A stretch of DNA of 64,000 bases from DASRAJ01 sp035638255 (GTDB taxonomy: Bacteria > Bacteroidota > Bacteroidia > Chitinophagales > UBA10324): positions 15,077 to 79,076 of the forward strand of contig DASRAJ010000057.1 in the NCBI GenBank assembly GCA_035638255.1. Reading direction: 5' to 3'. Of the stretch, positions 54,739-62,690 are shown in pieces (the first letter of the stretch is position 1; every line of letters begins with the position of its first letter). The translations under genes were made by a program, and so were the position numbers. The notes under the pieces were generated by a model, which saw only the letters and a list, made by a program, of their open reading frames with translations, searched no databases and had not been told where the DNA came from.

Positions 54739-55407
54739 TCAGACAATAAATCCGTGCTGAACGCCATACCTCACCATGCCGGCAGTGTTTTTCAGATTTA
54801 GTTTGCGAAGGATATTTTTACGGTGAGTGGTAATTGTCATTGGACTGTTATTGAGTTCACGGGCAATCTCTTCATTGGTCATTTCCTGTCCAATCAGACG
54901 AATGATCTCATGCTCCCTCTTGGTAATGGATGGATTTCGATCACTGGGTGCTTGCTGAGGCTCGTTTTTAGCCTTCAGCACTAATTCAACGAGCTTCATT
55001 GAAACTTCCTGGTTTAAATACCGCTCGCCGGCATAAACTGTTTTGATCGCTTCAATGAGTTCCTGCTTACCGGTGCTTTTTAAAAGGTATCCAAGGGCTC
55101 CTGCCTTCAGCATGTCAGAAATGTGCTTTGCGTCCTCCACCATGCTAAGGGCGAGAATTTTAACATTAGGGTACTTCGACTTGACCTTATGTGTTGCTTC
55201 GATGCCATCCATTCCGGGCATATATACATCCATTAAAACCACATCTGCTTCTGTTGTTTTTAGAAGTTCTAAGAGCTGTGCGCCATTTCCCGCCTGGCCT
55301 ACCAATACAAAGCTTTCGATGTCGTTGATTAGTGCCTTGATTCCTTCGATAAAGAGCTGATGATCGTCTACGATGGCAATTCTGATCTTATTCTTGTGAG
55401 CGGACAT
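54739..55407 (-). CDS. NarL/FixJ-family response regulator
   Basis: The 222-residue protein has a receiver domain (about 8-125): acidic pair DD near 14-15 (AIVDDHQLF), phospho-accepting D60 (VVLMD), and K110 (GYLLK). The C-terminal LuxR-type HTH (about 155-215) contains ITKREHEIIRLIGQEMTNEE and MTITTHRKNILRKLNLKNTA. It is a DNA-binding response regulator. No histidine kinase is adjacent, so its partner must be elsewhere. Confidence 0.92.
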   Translation of the reverse strand: MSAHKNKIRIAIVDDHQLFIEGIKALINDIESFVLVGQAGNGAQLLELLKTTEADVVLMDVYMPGMDGIEATHKVKSKYPNVKILALSMVEDAKHISDMLKAGALGYLLKSTGKQELIEAIKTVYAGERYLNQEVSMKLVELVLKAKNEPQQAPSDRNPSITKREHEIIRLIGQEMTNEEIARELNNSPMTITTHRKNILRKLNLKNTAGMVRYGVQHGFIV

Positions 55408-55818
55408 ATTCGTAAATTAAAATTAAGAAACTATTTTTCTTCAGTGAGAGCGTGCCGCGTGTTGAGACAAAGATAGTAAAGTAATTGAAACAATTCTTTT
55501 ATTTGTTATGCTGAAGCTTCCGATTTATGCACATTACCTTCTCAGGAACAGTTTGCGCACCTGATTAGTTCATGAGAAAAAGGAAAAACTCTCTTGTGTT
55601 TCTCAGGAATGTTTACGAATGGGGAAGGGTGATGTGACTCATGATTTGATCTTCACCATTAGAATCCTTTTTTTACATTTGATGCATGTCAATAAGATTA
55701 AACACAACAATCGGGAGTTCATGGAAAAGTCTGTCAAACCGTAGTTGCCGGCAACTACTTATTGAAAGTTATCTGAAATGAAGGAAAAACCCGAGTCAAA
55801 GTAACCGATCATTTTCAA
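55408..55818. other. Intergenic region between divergent genes
   Basis: The region separates the response regulator and the ion-channel homolog and should hold both promoters. No convincing -33/-7 pair, repeat or RNA gene was seen. Confidence 0.4.
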
Positions 55819-56868
55819 ATGAAGAGACTAATAATCATCATTTTTTTGTTGGTTTTATCTTTGAATCTATTTGCACAGCGTGATAGCATCAGGAACCGGC
55901 TACCCAGGGTTGACACAGTCCGGATGAGCATTCAATACATTTCTGATATTGATTTTGCAAAAGAAGAATATCAAATAGAATTTTGGTTACGACTTTCTTC
56001 TGACTCTTCAGACTCTGAAACCTTAAAGAAAATTGAAAAGCAGATAGCTGTAGAAAATGCAAAGAGTATATCCGTTGATACAATCCCTAATTGGAACAGC
56101 AAGAACTATAACCCATACAGGAAAGAATTAAAAATTAAATGTACCATGATTCAGAAATGGGACCTCGATTCATACCCATTCGACAGACAGGAACTGAATA
56201 TTAAAATCTATAATGCTGCCCGGCCTACTAAATGGTTTGCTTTTCAAATGCACAATGATCAGGTGAACTATACTCCTGCCGGAGCGGATCATGAAGAGAT
56301 AGAAAAGGGCTGGACCTTCATAAGTAATTCAGCAAAGGCAACGCAGGATTCAATAGTGGATCCTTTCCTCGAAAAATATTCTGCAAGAGATACTACAAAA
56401 TTCGGTGGTCAGCTCAGGAGATATTCAGCTATTAATTACCACATCGTGATTTTCAGAAAAGAGTCGTGGTTTCTTTTCGCCAAACTACTCTTAGGCATGT
56501 ACGTAGCTTTTTTTGTTGCGTTCGCCGCTCTGTTTCTTGATATACAGGGAGGTCATTCAAGATTGGAATTGCCGGTAGGCGGATTGTTTGCCGCTATAGC
56601 GAACAAGTATATTATAGAAAGTATTCTGCCGCAATCTCCGCAGTTCACTCTCGTAGACAAGCTGCATTCTGTGTCTATTATTTTTATATTTTTAATTCTC
56701 GCCTACTCGGTGTGGCTGCTTTTAAAAAGTAAAAAGCATGAAAGAAACGATAAAGAAAGAACCCGGGTTGAAAAAATTAACAGATATTTTCCTCTCGTCT
56801 TTTTTATTGTCTATGTGGTGCTGAATGTTGCATTTATATTGGGTGGAGTATTTGAATCGAGGTTATAA
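55819..56868 (+). CDS. Probable pentameric ligand-gated ion channel (Cys-loop/pro-loop) homolog
   Basis: The 349-residue protein has a signal peptide (ending near FAQ, residue 20), a beta-rich extracellular-type domain (30-215) and four hydrophobic helices (216-242, 249-270, 281-303, 323-345), the layout of bacterial channels such as GLIC and ELIC. Family-typical phrases are YISDIDFAKEEYQIEFWLRL, the pro-loop YPFDRQELNIKIY (119-131), TM2-like RLELPVGGLFAAIANKYIIE and TLVDKLHSVSIIFIFLILAY. There are no Cys-loop cysteines, as in other prokaryotic members. The ligand is unknown; the protein could also belong to a related unnamed family with the same topology. It stands alone. Confidence 0.6.
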   Translation: MKRLIIIIFLLVLSLNLFAQRDSIRNRLPRVDTVRMSIQYISDIDFAKEEYQIEFWLRLSSDSSDSETLKKIEKQIAVENAKSISVDTIPNWNSKNYNPYRKELKIKCTMIQKWDLDSYPFDRQELNIKIYNAARPTKWFAFQMHNDQVNYTPAGADHEEIEKGWTFISNSAKATQDSIVDPFLEKYSARDTTKFGGQLRRYSAINYHIVIFRKESWFLFAKLLLGMYVAFFVAFAALFLDIQGGHSRLELPVGGLFAAIANKYIIESILPQSPQFTLVDKLHSVSIIFIFLILAYSVWLLLKSKKHERNDKERTRVEKINRYFPLVFFIVYVVLNVAFILGGVFESRL

Positions 56869-57023
56869 TTTCATAAATACATTAAGGCCCGCTCTTTCGC
56901 ACTGAGTTAATTACATTGAACTATCACCATTTCTGTTAAGACAGAAGAAAAGAAAAAACCCTTCATTCGGAAAATTGAAAAAATTTTCTACATTCACATT
57001 CGCAACATCAAATCTTCTTCACC

Positions 57024-58877
57024 ATGAAAAACAAGCTCCTCCTCCCAGCGCTCGTTTTCATTGCTGCAAGCGCACCGGCACAAATAGTTACCCTGCATGA
57101 TTTTGAAGCCATCCCCATGACGCTTGAAAGAATATCACCGCCGCTGACGGAGATCGCGCAGTCACAAGGTCAATATGTTCCGCATGAGAAGCGCATTGAA
57201 GTTGACAATCCTTCCCTCGAGCGCCAGATGCCGCAAACCAATCCTCACCCCTTCCCGCATGGTGCTGATCCTGCGCGGCAGCAGCACTACGACACACAGC
57301 GTGATGTGAGTGTGAATCTGCTTTCAGTGTGGGACGGACTTACTGATAATATTGATCCTGCCGATGACAACATTACGGTAGGTGCTGCCTACGTGATGCA
57401 AATGATCAACCTCACCTACATCAGGATCTGGGACAAGTCTTCAGGAAATGTTTTGGTGTCACAGGTAACTGTGCAATCGGTCACCGGGTTAAATGATATC
57501 GGTGATCCCAATTCTGTGTACGACCCTATCGCAGATCGTTATGTATTTGTTGTGATCCCTTCATCGAGCAATAAATTAGTGGCTGCTATTTCACAAACCA
57601 ATGATCCCACCGGCTCCTACTACGTGTATTCATTTCATACTTCCAATGGCTTTCCTGATTATCCCAAGATAGGAATGTGGGGCAATTCCTATTTTGTGAC
57701 TACTAATTCCAACAGCCCCACCGTTTTCGCACTCAACAGAGATTCGATGCTCGTGGGTGCACCCATTAGTTCGGCACAGAAATTTACCATCAGCAATATG
57801 CCTGCTATCAACATTCAGGATGTTGCACCGGTAACTTTTACAGGTACCCTCATCCCTGATGCCGATGCAGATGCCACGATGGTTCGTGTAGCGGATGATG
57901 CATGGGGCAACAACATAGATTCTGATCACCTCGAACTTTTTAAAATACATATTGACTGGAGCAACGCAGCCAACTCATCCATCAGCGGACCCTTTGTTCT
58001 TAATACCATTCCCTATAACAGCGACTTGTGCGGCTTCGATGCGTTGTCCACTTGCATACCGCAACCCAATACAAACAGCAAGCTTGAGACCATGAACAGC
58101 ATCGTTATGGATAAAGTACAATATCGCCGCTTCGCCGATCATGAAGCCATTGTGTGCTCTCACGTATGTAATGCTGACGGGCAAGGACAAGCAGGCGCCC
58201 GATGGTATGAATTGAGGAAGGACAGCTTGAGTGACTGGTCCATCTATCAGCAGAGTACTTATGCGCCGCCTGATACCAATTGCCGTTTCATGAGCAGCAT
58301 CTCCATCAATAGCGCGGGCACCATTGCGCTGGGATATAATATCTCGAGCAAGACTGTATATCCGGGTGCACGCATAACAGGCCGTGCGTGGTGCGATTCA
58401 CTGAATATGATGACGGCAGCAGAAACCGAAGTGCTCCATGGTACGCATAAAAACAGTGCAACACGCTATGGCGACTACAACAGCATGGTCACCGATCCTA
58501 CAGATGATTCTTTCTGGTTCACCGCCATGTATAATACCAGTAATAACTGGATCACGGGCGTTGGTCACTTCACCCTTGATGATAATTGCATTGCAGTGGC
58601 TGTTCCAAATTCTCCTGCATGGCAGCGTAACCTGCAAGTGATTCCTAATCCTGCAAGCGGCACCGTGAATATTTCCTTTATGAATGAAGGTAAAGAAGAA
58701 GCACAGCTTGAAGTATTCGACAGGGCGGGAATTACAGTGCTTAAGAAAACGATTAACGCAAACGCAGGAATGAATAAAACCTTGCTCGATGTACAGGCAT
58801 TCTCCGATGGATTTTACATCCTGAAACTCCAAACACTGCATGGCATCATGCAACACAAGCTGGTCATTGAGCATTGA
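57024..58877 (+). CDS. Secreted protein with T9SS type A sorting domain
   Basis: The 617-residue protein has a signal peptide (MKNKLLLPALVFIAASAPAQ) and a long mature part of unknown fold, probably a beta-propeller (NDIGDPNSVYDPIADRYVFV, DYPKIGMWGNSYFVTTNSN, NSATRYGDYNSMVTDPTDDS). The C-terminus is a T9SS type A domain (VIPNPASGTVNISFMNEGKE, SDGFYILKLQTLHGIMQHKL). It looks more G+C-rich than its downstream neighbours. It is not similar in its body to the array at 36-49 kb. No enzyme motif was recognised. Confidence 0.8.
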   Translation: MKNKLLLPALVFIAASAPAQIVTLHDFEAIPMTLERISPPLTEIAQSQGQYVPHEKRIEVDNPSLERQMPQTNPHPFPHGADPARQQHYDTQRDVSVNLLSVWDGLTDNIDPADDNITVGAAYVMQMINLTYIRIWDKSSGNVLVSQVTVQSVTGLNDIGDPNSVYDPIADRYVFVVIPSSSNKLVAAISQTNDPTGSYYVYSFHTSNGFPDYPKIGMWGNSYFVTTNSNSPTVFALNRDSMLVGAPISSAQKFTISNMPAINIQDVAPVTFTGTLIPDADADATMVRVADDAWGNNIDSDHLELFKIHIDWSNAANSSISGPFVLNTIPYNSDLCGFDALSTCIPQPNTNSKLETMNSIVMDKVQYRRFADHEAIVCSHVCNADGQGQAGARWYELRKDSLSDWSIYQQSTYAPPDTNCRFMSSISINSAGTIALGYNISSKTVYPGARITGRAWCDSLNMMTAAETEVLHGTHKNSATRYGDYNSMVTDPTDDSFWFTAMYNTSNNWITGVGHFTLDDNCIAVAVPNSPAWQRNLQVIPNPASGTVNISFMNEGKEEAQLEVFDRAGITVLKKTINANAGMNKTLLDVQAFSDGFYILKLQTLHGIMQHKLVIEH

Positions 58878-58975
58878 TGGATCGCCGTTAGCGAAAGGGC
58901 AATCTTTATAAAAGAACGTTCATCCGAACGAGCGGCATGATTTTTACCTTCACTACCGTTCTAAAACGTTTTTCC

Positions 58976-59470
58976 ATGAAAAAGTTAGTTGCAGTACTCT
59001 TCAGTTTCTGTGCTATCGCATCTTTCCATTCTTGCCAGGGACCTGAGGGTCCTCCCGGCTTAAATGGAGTAGCCAATATTATTACGTACAACATAACTAC
59101 CAATAGTAGCTCATGGAGTTGGGATGGGACCAATGATCTTTATTATACAGACGTACAAATTCCTGATATAACCCAGTCTGTAATAGATGCCGGAACGGTT
59201 CAGGCGTTTTACAGCAATTCTGACTTTTCATATTTTATTGCGCTACCTTCTACAGAAAGCCTGCTGTGGATTGGGTATTCCTATTTCCTTGGTATAGGCG
59301 AAATTGATTATGGGCTTACTGATGGAACTCAGCCTGCTAACCCGGGAACGAAGTACTTCAAGATGGTAGTGATTCCTCCGGCAGCTCGCCAAGCCAATCC
59401 TGATGTGAACTGGGAAGACTATAATGATATTGCTAAGCATTTCAAGATTACGGAGGTTCCGGTAAATTGA
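58976..59470 (+). CDS. Collagen-like-start lipoprotein
   Basis: The start at 58976 gives a 164-residue lipoprotein with the lipobox FHSC and mature start CQGPEGPPGLNG, a short Gly-x-y stretch common in Bacteroidota lipoproteins. The rest is a beta-rich domain (VANIITYNITTNSSSWSWDG, FYSNSDFSYFIALPSTESLL) with no family recognised. It is probably in the outer or inner membrane. It stands between the T9SS gene and a convergent lipoprotein gene. Confidence 0.75.
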   Translation: MKKLVAVLFSFCAIASFHSCQGPEGPPGLNGVANIITYNITTNSSSWSWDGTNDLYYTDVQIPDITQSVIDAGTVQAFYSNSDFSYFIALPSTESLLWIGYSYFLGIGEIDYGLTDGTQPANPGTKYFKMVVIPPAARQANPDVNWEDYNDIAKHFKITEVPVN

Positions 59471-59501
59471 GAGGGTAGCCTTACACATACGTTAATTATG
59501 A

Positions 59502-59888
59502 TCAATATTTGTTATTCGGAAATTTTTTATATTTATACGTCGTATCTATTTGAATTTCATGATCCATAATTTTGTCAGGTAAAGTAATCTTCATATCCTC
59601 AAGCTTAGGTGAGCCATAGAATCCAATTAATATTTTGTTATCCAGAATATTTACATGCGCAATATTGGTTGAGATGCAAATAGTATCTGATTGAGCTTCT
59701 TTCTTAGCAATGAGAAAATCGGGAGATTCAGCGTAAGCAGCAGAAAAAGTAAACCAATCAATTTCAATAGAATCTTTCTCAATTATTTTACGATACATTT
59801 TGTCGTTTTCAGTCGCCTTAAAATCAGGAATAAAAAAACGACAGGAGCTTAGAAGAAGTATAAAAAGTAAAGTTTTAGTTCGTGTCAT
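59502..59888 (-). CDS. Small lipoprotein, unknown function
   Basis: The start at 59888 gives 128 residues with signal peptide MTRTKTLLFILLLSSC; the lipobox LLSSC marks the lipidated cysteine at residue 16. A start at 60002 would overlap the next gene in the opposite direction and lacks support. The mature protein is beta-rich and mixed-charge (YRKIIEKDSIEIDWFTFSAA). The base composition is markedly AT-rich, like its divergent neighbour. No family is recognised. Confidence 0.65.
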   Translation of the reverse strand: MTRTKTLLFILLLSSCRFFIPDFKATENDKMYRKIIEKDSIEIDWFTFSAAYAESPDFLIAKKEAQSDTICISTNIAHVNILDNKILIGFYGSPKLEDMKITLPDKIMDHEIQIDTTYKYKKFPNNKY

Positions 59889-59966
59889 TTTCAATAATGG
59901 TTGAACCATCACCGTGCCACCCGGAATTTCAAGCAAATCTAAAAAATAAGTTCTTACCTTGCACCA

Positions 59967-60809
59967 ATGCCGGTCAAGACGCTTCGCAATATCCACAAAC
60001 ACTATTTATTATGCTGGATAGTGTTACTATTTTCCAACAGTTGCGATACAGGTAATTCCTCAGATCCTACAAACAATTTGAGAAAACATAAAACGATATC
60101 ACGCAATATACAAAACATAAAAAATGATACCGCATTCTATTTTAGCTATAGCCAGCTTTCGAAAGGAATCATTAAAGGAAACGAAATAGATTTACATAAC
60201 TCAACTGTTAATTATTATAAAATAAAGAAGAATAAAAAAGTGGGGTCAGTTACCGTTGAACGTTTAAAAGACAATAAATTTAATATTGAATTTTATAAAT
60301 ACCTTCATAATGATTTAAATGGTCCATTTTATTTTAGAGATAAAGTGGTTGTCTGGAAAAAACATTTTACAATTGATAGCTTACTTTTTGGCGCAAATCT
60401 AAATGACGCCACAGAGCCATTTTCTAGGGTTGTCAATTCAGCGTACGATTTCAAGTACAAGACTAAAGATTTTATTGTTTTTTTTCTGCAAAATACTTTT
60501 TATAATGATTCCAATCCCGGGACAGTGATGTTGCTCTTGGATATTACTAATAAAGACGATATTTTTCCGTTTATTTTCGGACCTCAAATGAATGAAGATT
60601 TGAGTTCATTTGGTGATTTTAACAATGATAATTTATTGGATATAGCCTACTTAAAAAATGAATTTTTGTATTCAGACACCCTCCGATGTTATTCGTATAT
60701 TGGAAGTAAGTTCAAAGAAGATAGATATCATTTTCTCATTATAAAAGATAATAATGACGGCAGATACAAGATTGATTTAAAAAATTCTAACTGGTGGAAT
60801 ATTGAATAA
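59967..60809 (+). CDS. AT-rich lipoprotein, unknown function
   Basis: The 280-residue protein has a signal segment with lipobox FSNSC at residues 22-26. The mature part is polar and rich in K and N (YYKIKKNKKVGSVTVERLK) with a possible FG-GAP/EF-hand-like phrase DFNNDNLLDIAYLKNE near 215. The G+C content is visibly lower than in the rest of the window. It is divergent from the preceding small lipoprotein and convergent with the repeat protein downstream. Confidence 0.65.
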   Translation: MPVKTLRNIHKHYLLCWIVLLFSNSCDTGNSSDPTNNLRKHKTISRNIQNIKNDTAFYFSYSQLSKGIIKGNEIDLHNSTVNYYKIKKNKKVGSVTVERLKDNKFNIEFYKYLHNDLNGPFYFRDKVVVWKKHFTIDSLLFGANLNDATEPFSRVVNSAYDFKYKTKDFIVFFLQNTFYNDSNPGTVMLLLDITNKDDIFPFIFGPQMNEDLSSFGDFNNDNLLDIAYLKNEFLYSDTLRCYSYIGSKFKEDRYHFLIIKDNNDGRYKIDLKNSNWWNIE

Positions 60810-60888
60810 TGGTTAAATATTAATTTTGCCACTAGCGCAAGGGCCTTGTCGAGGGTTCAATGTGAAAGTCAGACCTTGTGCTTTTGTC

Positions 60889-62544
60889 TCACTCTTTCAC
60901 AATCTTAGTCATCCTTCGTTCTCCATCCATATTCACCTCAAGAAAATAAATCCCTCTTGAAAGTAACTGCAGGTCAATGGTCTTTGTGTAATTCGCTGTA
61001 GTCTTGTTTTCGTGCATCGTAAAAACTTCCTGACCTAAAACATCATGTACTACTAATGATATATGCCCGGCATTTTGATCATTAAACGCAATAGTAATTT
61101 CAGAAGTGAAAGGGTTTGGATATGCTGATAGCTGGTAAGCGAGCTGGAATGATGAATTAAACCCGGTGGCAATAGAAGTGTCGCAGAATTTTACCACCCA
61201 AAAATCTTCAAAACTGCCCCACCCCTCCTGAGTTTTATAACCCCCAATTCCTGCATGTGTATTATTAGCCATCAAATAACACCCGCCTTTAGTTTCAATG
61301 GCATAGCCACACTCATCTTCCGATGTTGTATAAACTGTTTTATCCCATTGAACGCCGCCAAGCGAATCTGTTTTTACAACCCATATTTGTTCAATGCCAA
61401 GATTGTTTTCGGTTTTATTCCCGCTTATAGAGGAATAGGAAATGCCTGAAACGAGGAATCCGCCATCAATGGTTTGCGAAATATTTCCAAATTTAGGTTC
61501 GCCTATTGTTCCTCCTAAACCTTTATCCCATTGCTTGGTACCAAGAGAATCAATCTTTACAACCCAGTAATCATTAGTACCATTTGAATTATCCCAATTA
61601 GCCTGTGTCTTATCGCCGCTGATGCCCGAAGCAGAAACTCCGGCCAAAACAGCTCCGCCATCCGTTGTAGTTTGCATTGAATAAAGAATGTCATTTAGTG
61701 TTCCGCCGAAATCTTTATCCCATTGCACAAGGCCAAGTGAATCAGTTTTTATAACCCAGTAATCAATCTGCCCTTTTGAAGCTTCAGTTTTATTTCCGTC
61801 AGCTCCGGAAGATGACAGTCCCGCTAACAAGTATCCTCCATCCGTTGTTTGCTTTACAGACGCTAACAGATCATCCCCTGTTCCTCCTAAATCCTTGTCC
61901 CATTGCTTATTTCCAAGTGCGTCAATTTTTACAATCCAATAATCATTCGTAAAACCTAAGTTATCCCAATTCGCTTCTGTTTTATCTCCACTGATTCCCG
62001 AAACGGAATTCCCTCCCAATATATATCCTCCATCCATTGTCTGCTGCAGCGAAACAATATAATCATTTGCTGTTCCGCCAAAGTCCTTGTCCCATTGCTT
62101 GGTGCCGAGTGAATCAATTTTTACAACCCAAAAATCATGAGAAAAATTTATGCTATCCCAATTTGGTTCTGTTTTATCTCCGCTGATGCCCGAACTCGAT
62201 GTTCCTCCCAAGATATATCCTCCATCAGTTGTTTGCTGCAATGAATACAGTCGCTCATCTGCTGATCCTCCGAAATCCTTATCCCACTGTTTAGTTCCGA
62301 GCGAATCAATTTTTATTATCCAATAATCATAACCTCCCCAGGAATTCTCTGTTTTATCTCCACTGCTGTCTGATAAGCTATATCCGCCAAGAATATATCC
62401 CCCGTCAGCCGTTTGTTGAAGGGAGTAAATATACTCCTGAAGTGTCCCGCCAAACCTGTAATCCCATTGCTTTACTAATGGGTTTTGCGCACGAAGTAAC
62501 TGGATGCATACTATTGAAATCAGGGTAATGATGATTCTTTTCAT
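60889..62544 (-). CDS. Seven-repeat secreted protein with T9SS type A sorting domain
   Basis: The 551-residue protein has a signal peptide (MKRIIITLISIVCIQLLRAQ) followed by seven near-identical repeats of 60-70 residues (about 20-450), each with the pattern QWDKDFGGTANDY..., SLQQTTDGGYILGG, SGISGDKTE, DYWIVKIDSLGTK. This layout resembles a propeller or delta-60-type repeat protein. The C-terminal sorting domain is YPNPFTSEITIAFNDQNAGH ... GIYFLEVNMDGERRMTKIVKE. It is exported and surface-attached or released. It precedes the di-haem oxidoreductase gene in the same direction (gap 143 bases). Confidence 0.85.
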   Translation of the reverse strand: MKRIIITLISIVCIQLLRAQNPLVKQWDYRFGGTLQEYIYSLQQTADGGYILGGYSLSDSSGDKTENSWGGYDYWIIKIDSLGTKQWDKDFGGSADERLYSLQQTTDGGYILGGTSSSGISGDKTEPNWDSINFSHDFWVVKIDSLGTKQWDKDFGGTANDYIVSLQQTMDGGYILGGNSVSGISGDKTEANWDNLGFTNDYWIVKIDALGNKQWDKDLGGTGDDLLASVKQTTDGGYLLAGLSSSGADGNKTEASKGQIDYWVIKTDSLGLVQWDKDFGGTLNDILYSMQTTTDGGAVLAGVSASGISGDKTQANWDNSNGTNDYWVVKIDSLGTKQWDKGLGGTIGEPKFGNISQTIDGGFLVSGISYSSISGNKTENNLGIEQIWVVKTDSLGGVQWDKTVYTTSEDECGYAIETKGGCYLMANNTHAGIGGYKTQEGWGSFEDFWVVKFCDTSIATGFNSSFQLAYQLSAYPNPFTSEITIAFNDQNAGHISLVVHDVLGQEVFTMHENKTTANYTKTIDLQLLSRGIYFLEVNMDGERRMTKIVKE

Positions 62545-62572
62545 AGTGCCTTGGTTTGCATTTTTATTTATA

Positions 62573-62690
62573 GGATTACACCGATTTTTAGCATGATTAA
62601 ACCGATTAGCGTTATCTCCACAATTTCACCGGTGTCATCATCCTGAAATATCGGTGCCATCATCATTAGACATCGGTGTCATCATTTTCA
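62573..62690. repeat. Short direct repeats over the oxidoreductase 3' end
   Basis: CGGTGTCATCAT occurs at 62630-62641, as CGGTGCCATCAT at 62652-62663 and again as CGGTGTCATCAT at 62674-62685, giving an exact 22-base period. Before it, GGATTACACCGATTT and TGATTAAACCGATT form another pair (about 62573-62607). The array abuts the stop codon of the oxidoreductase gene. Confidence 0.6.
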
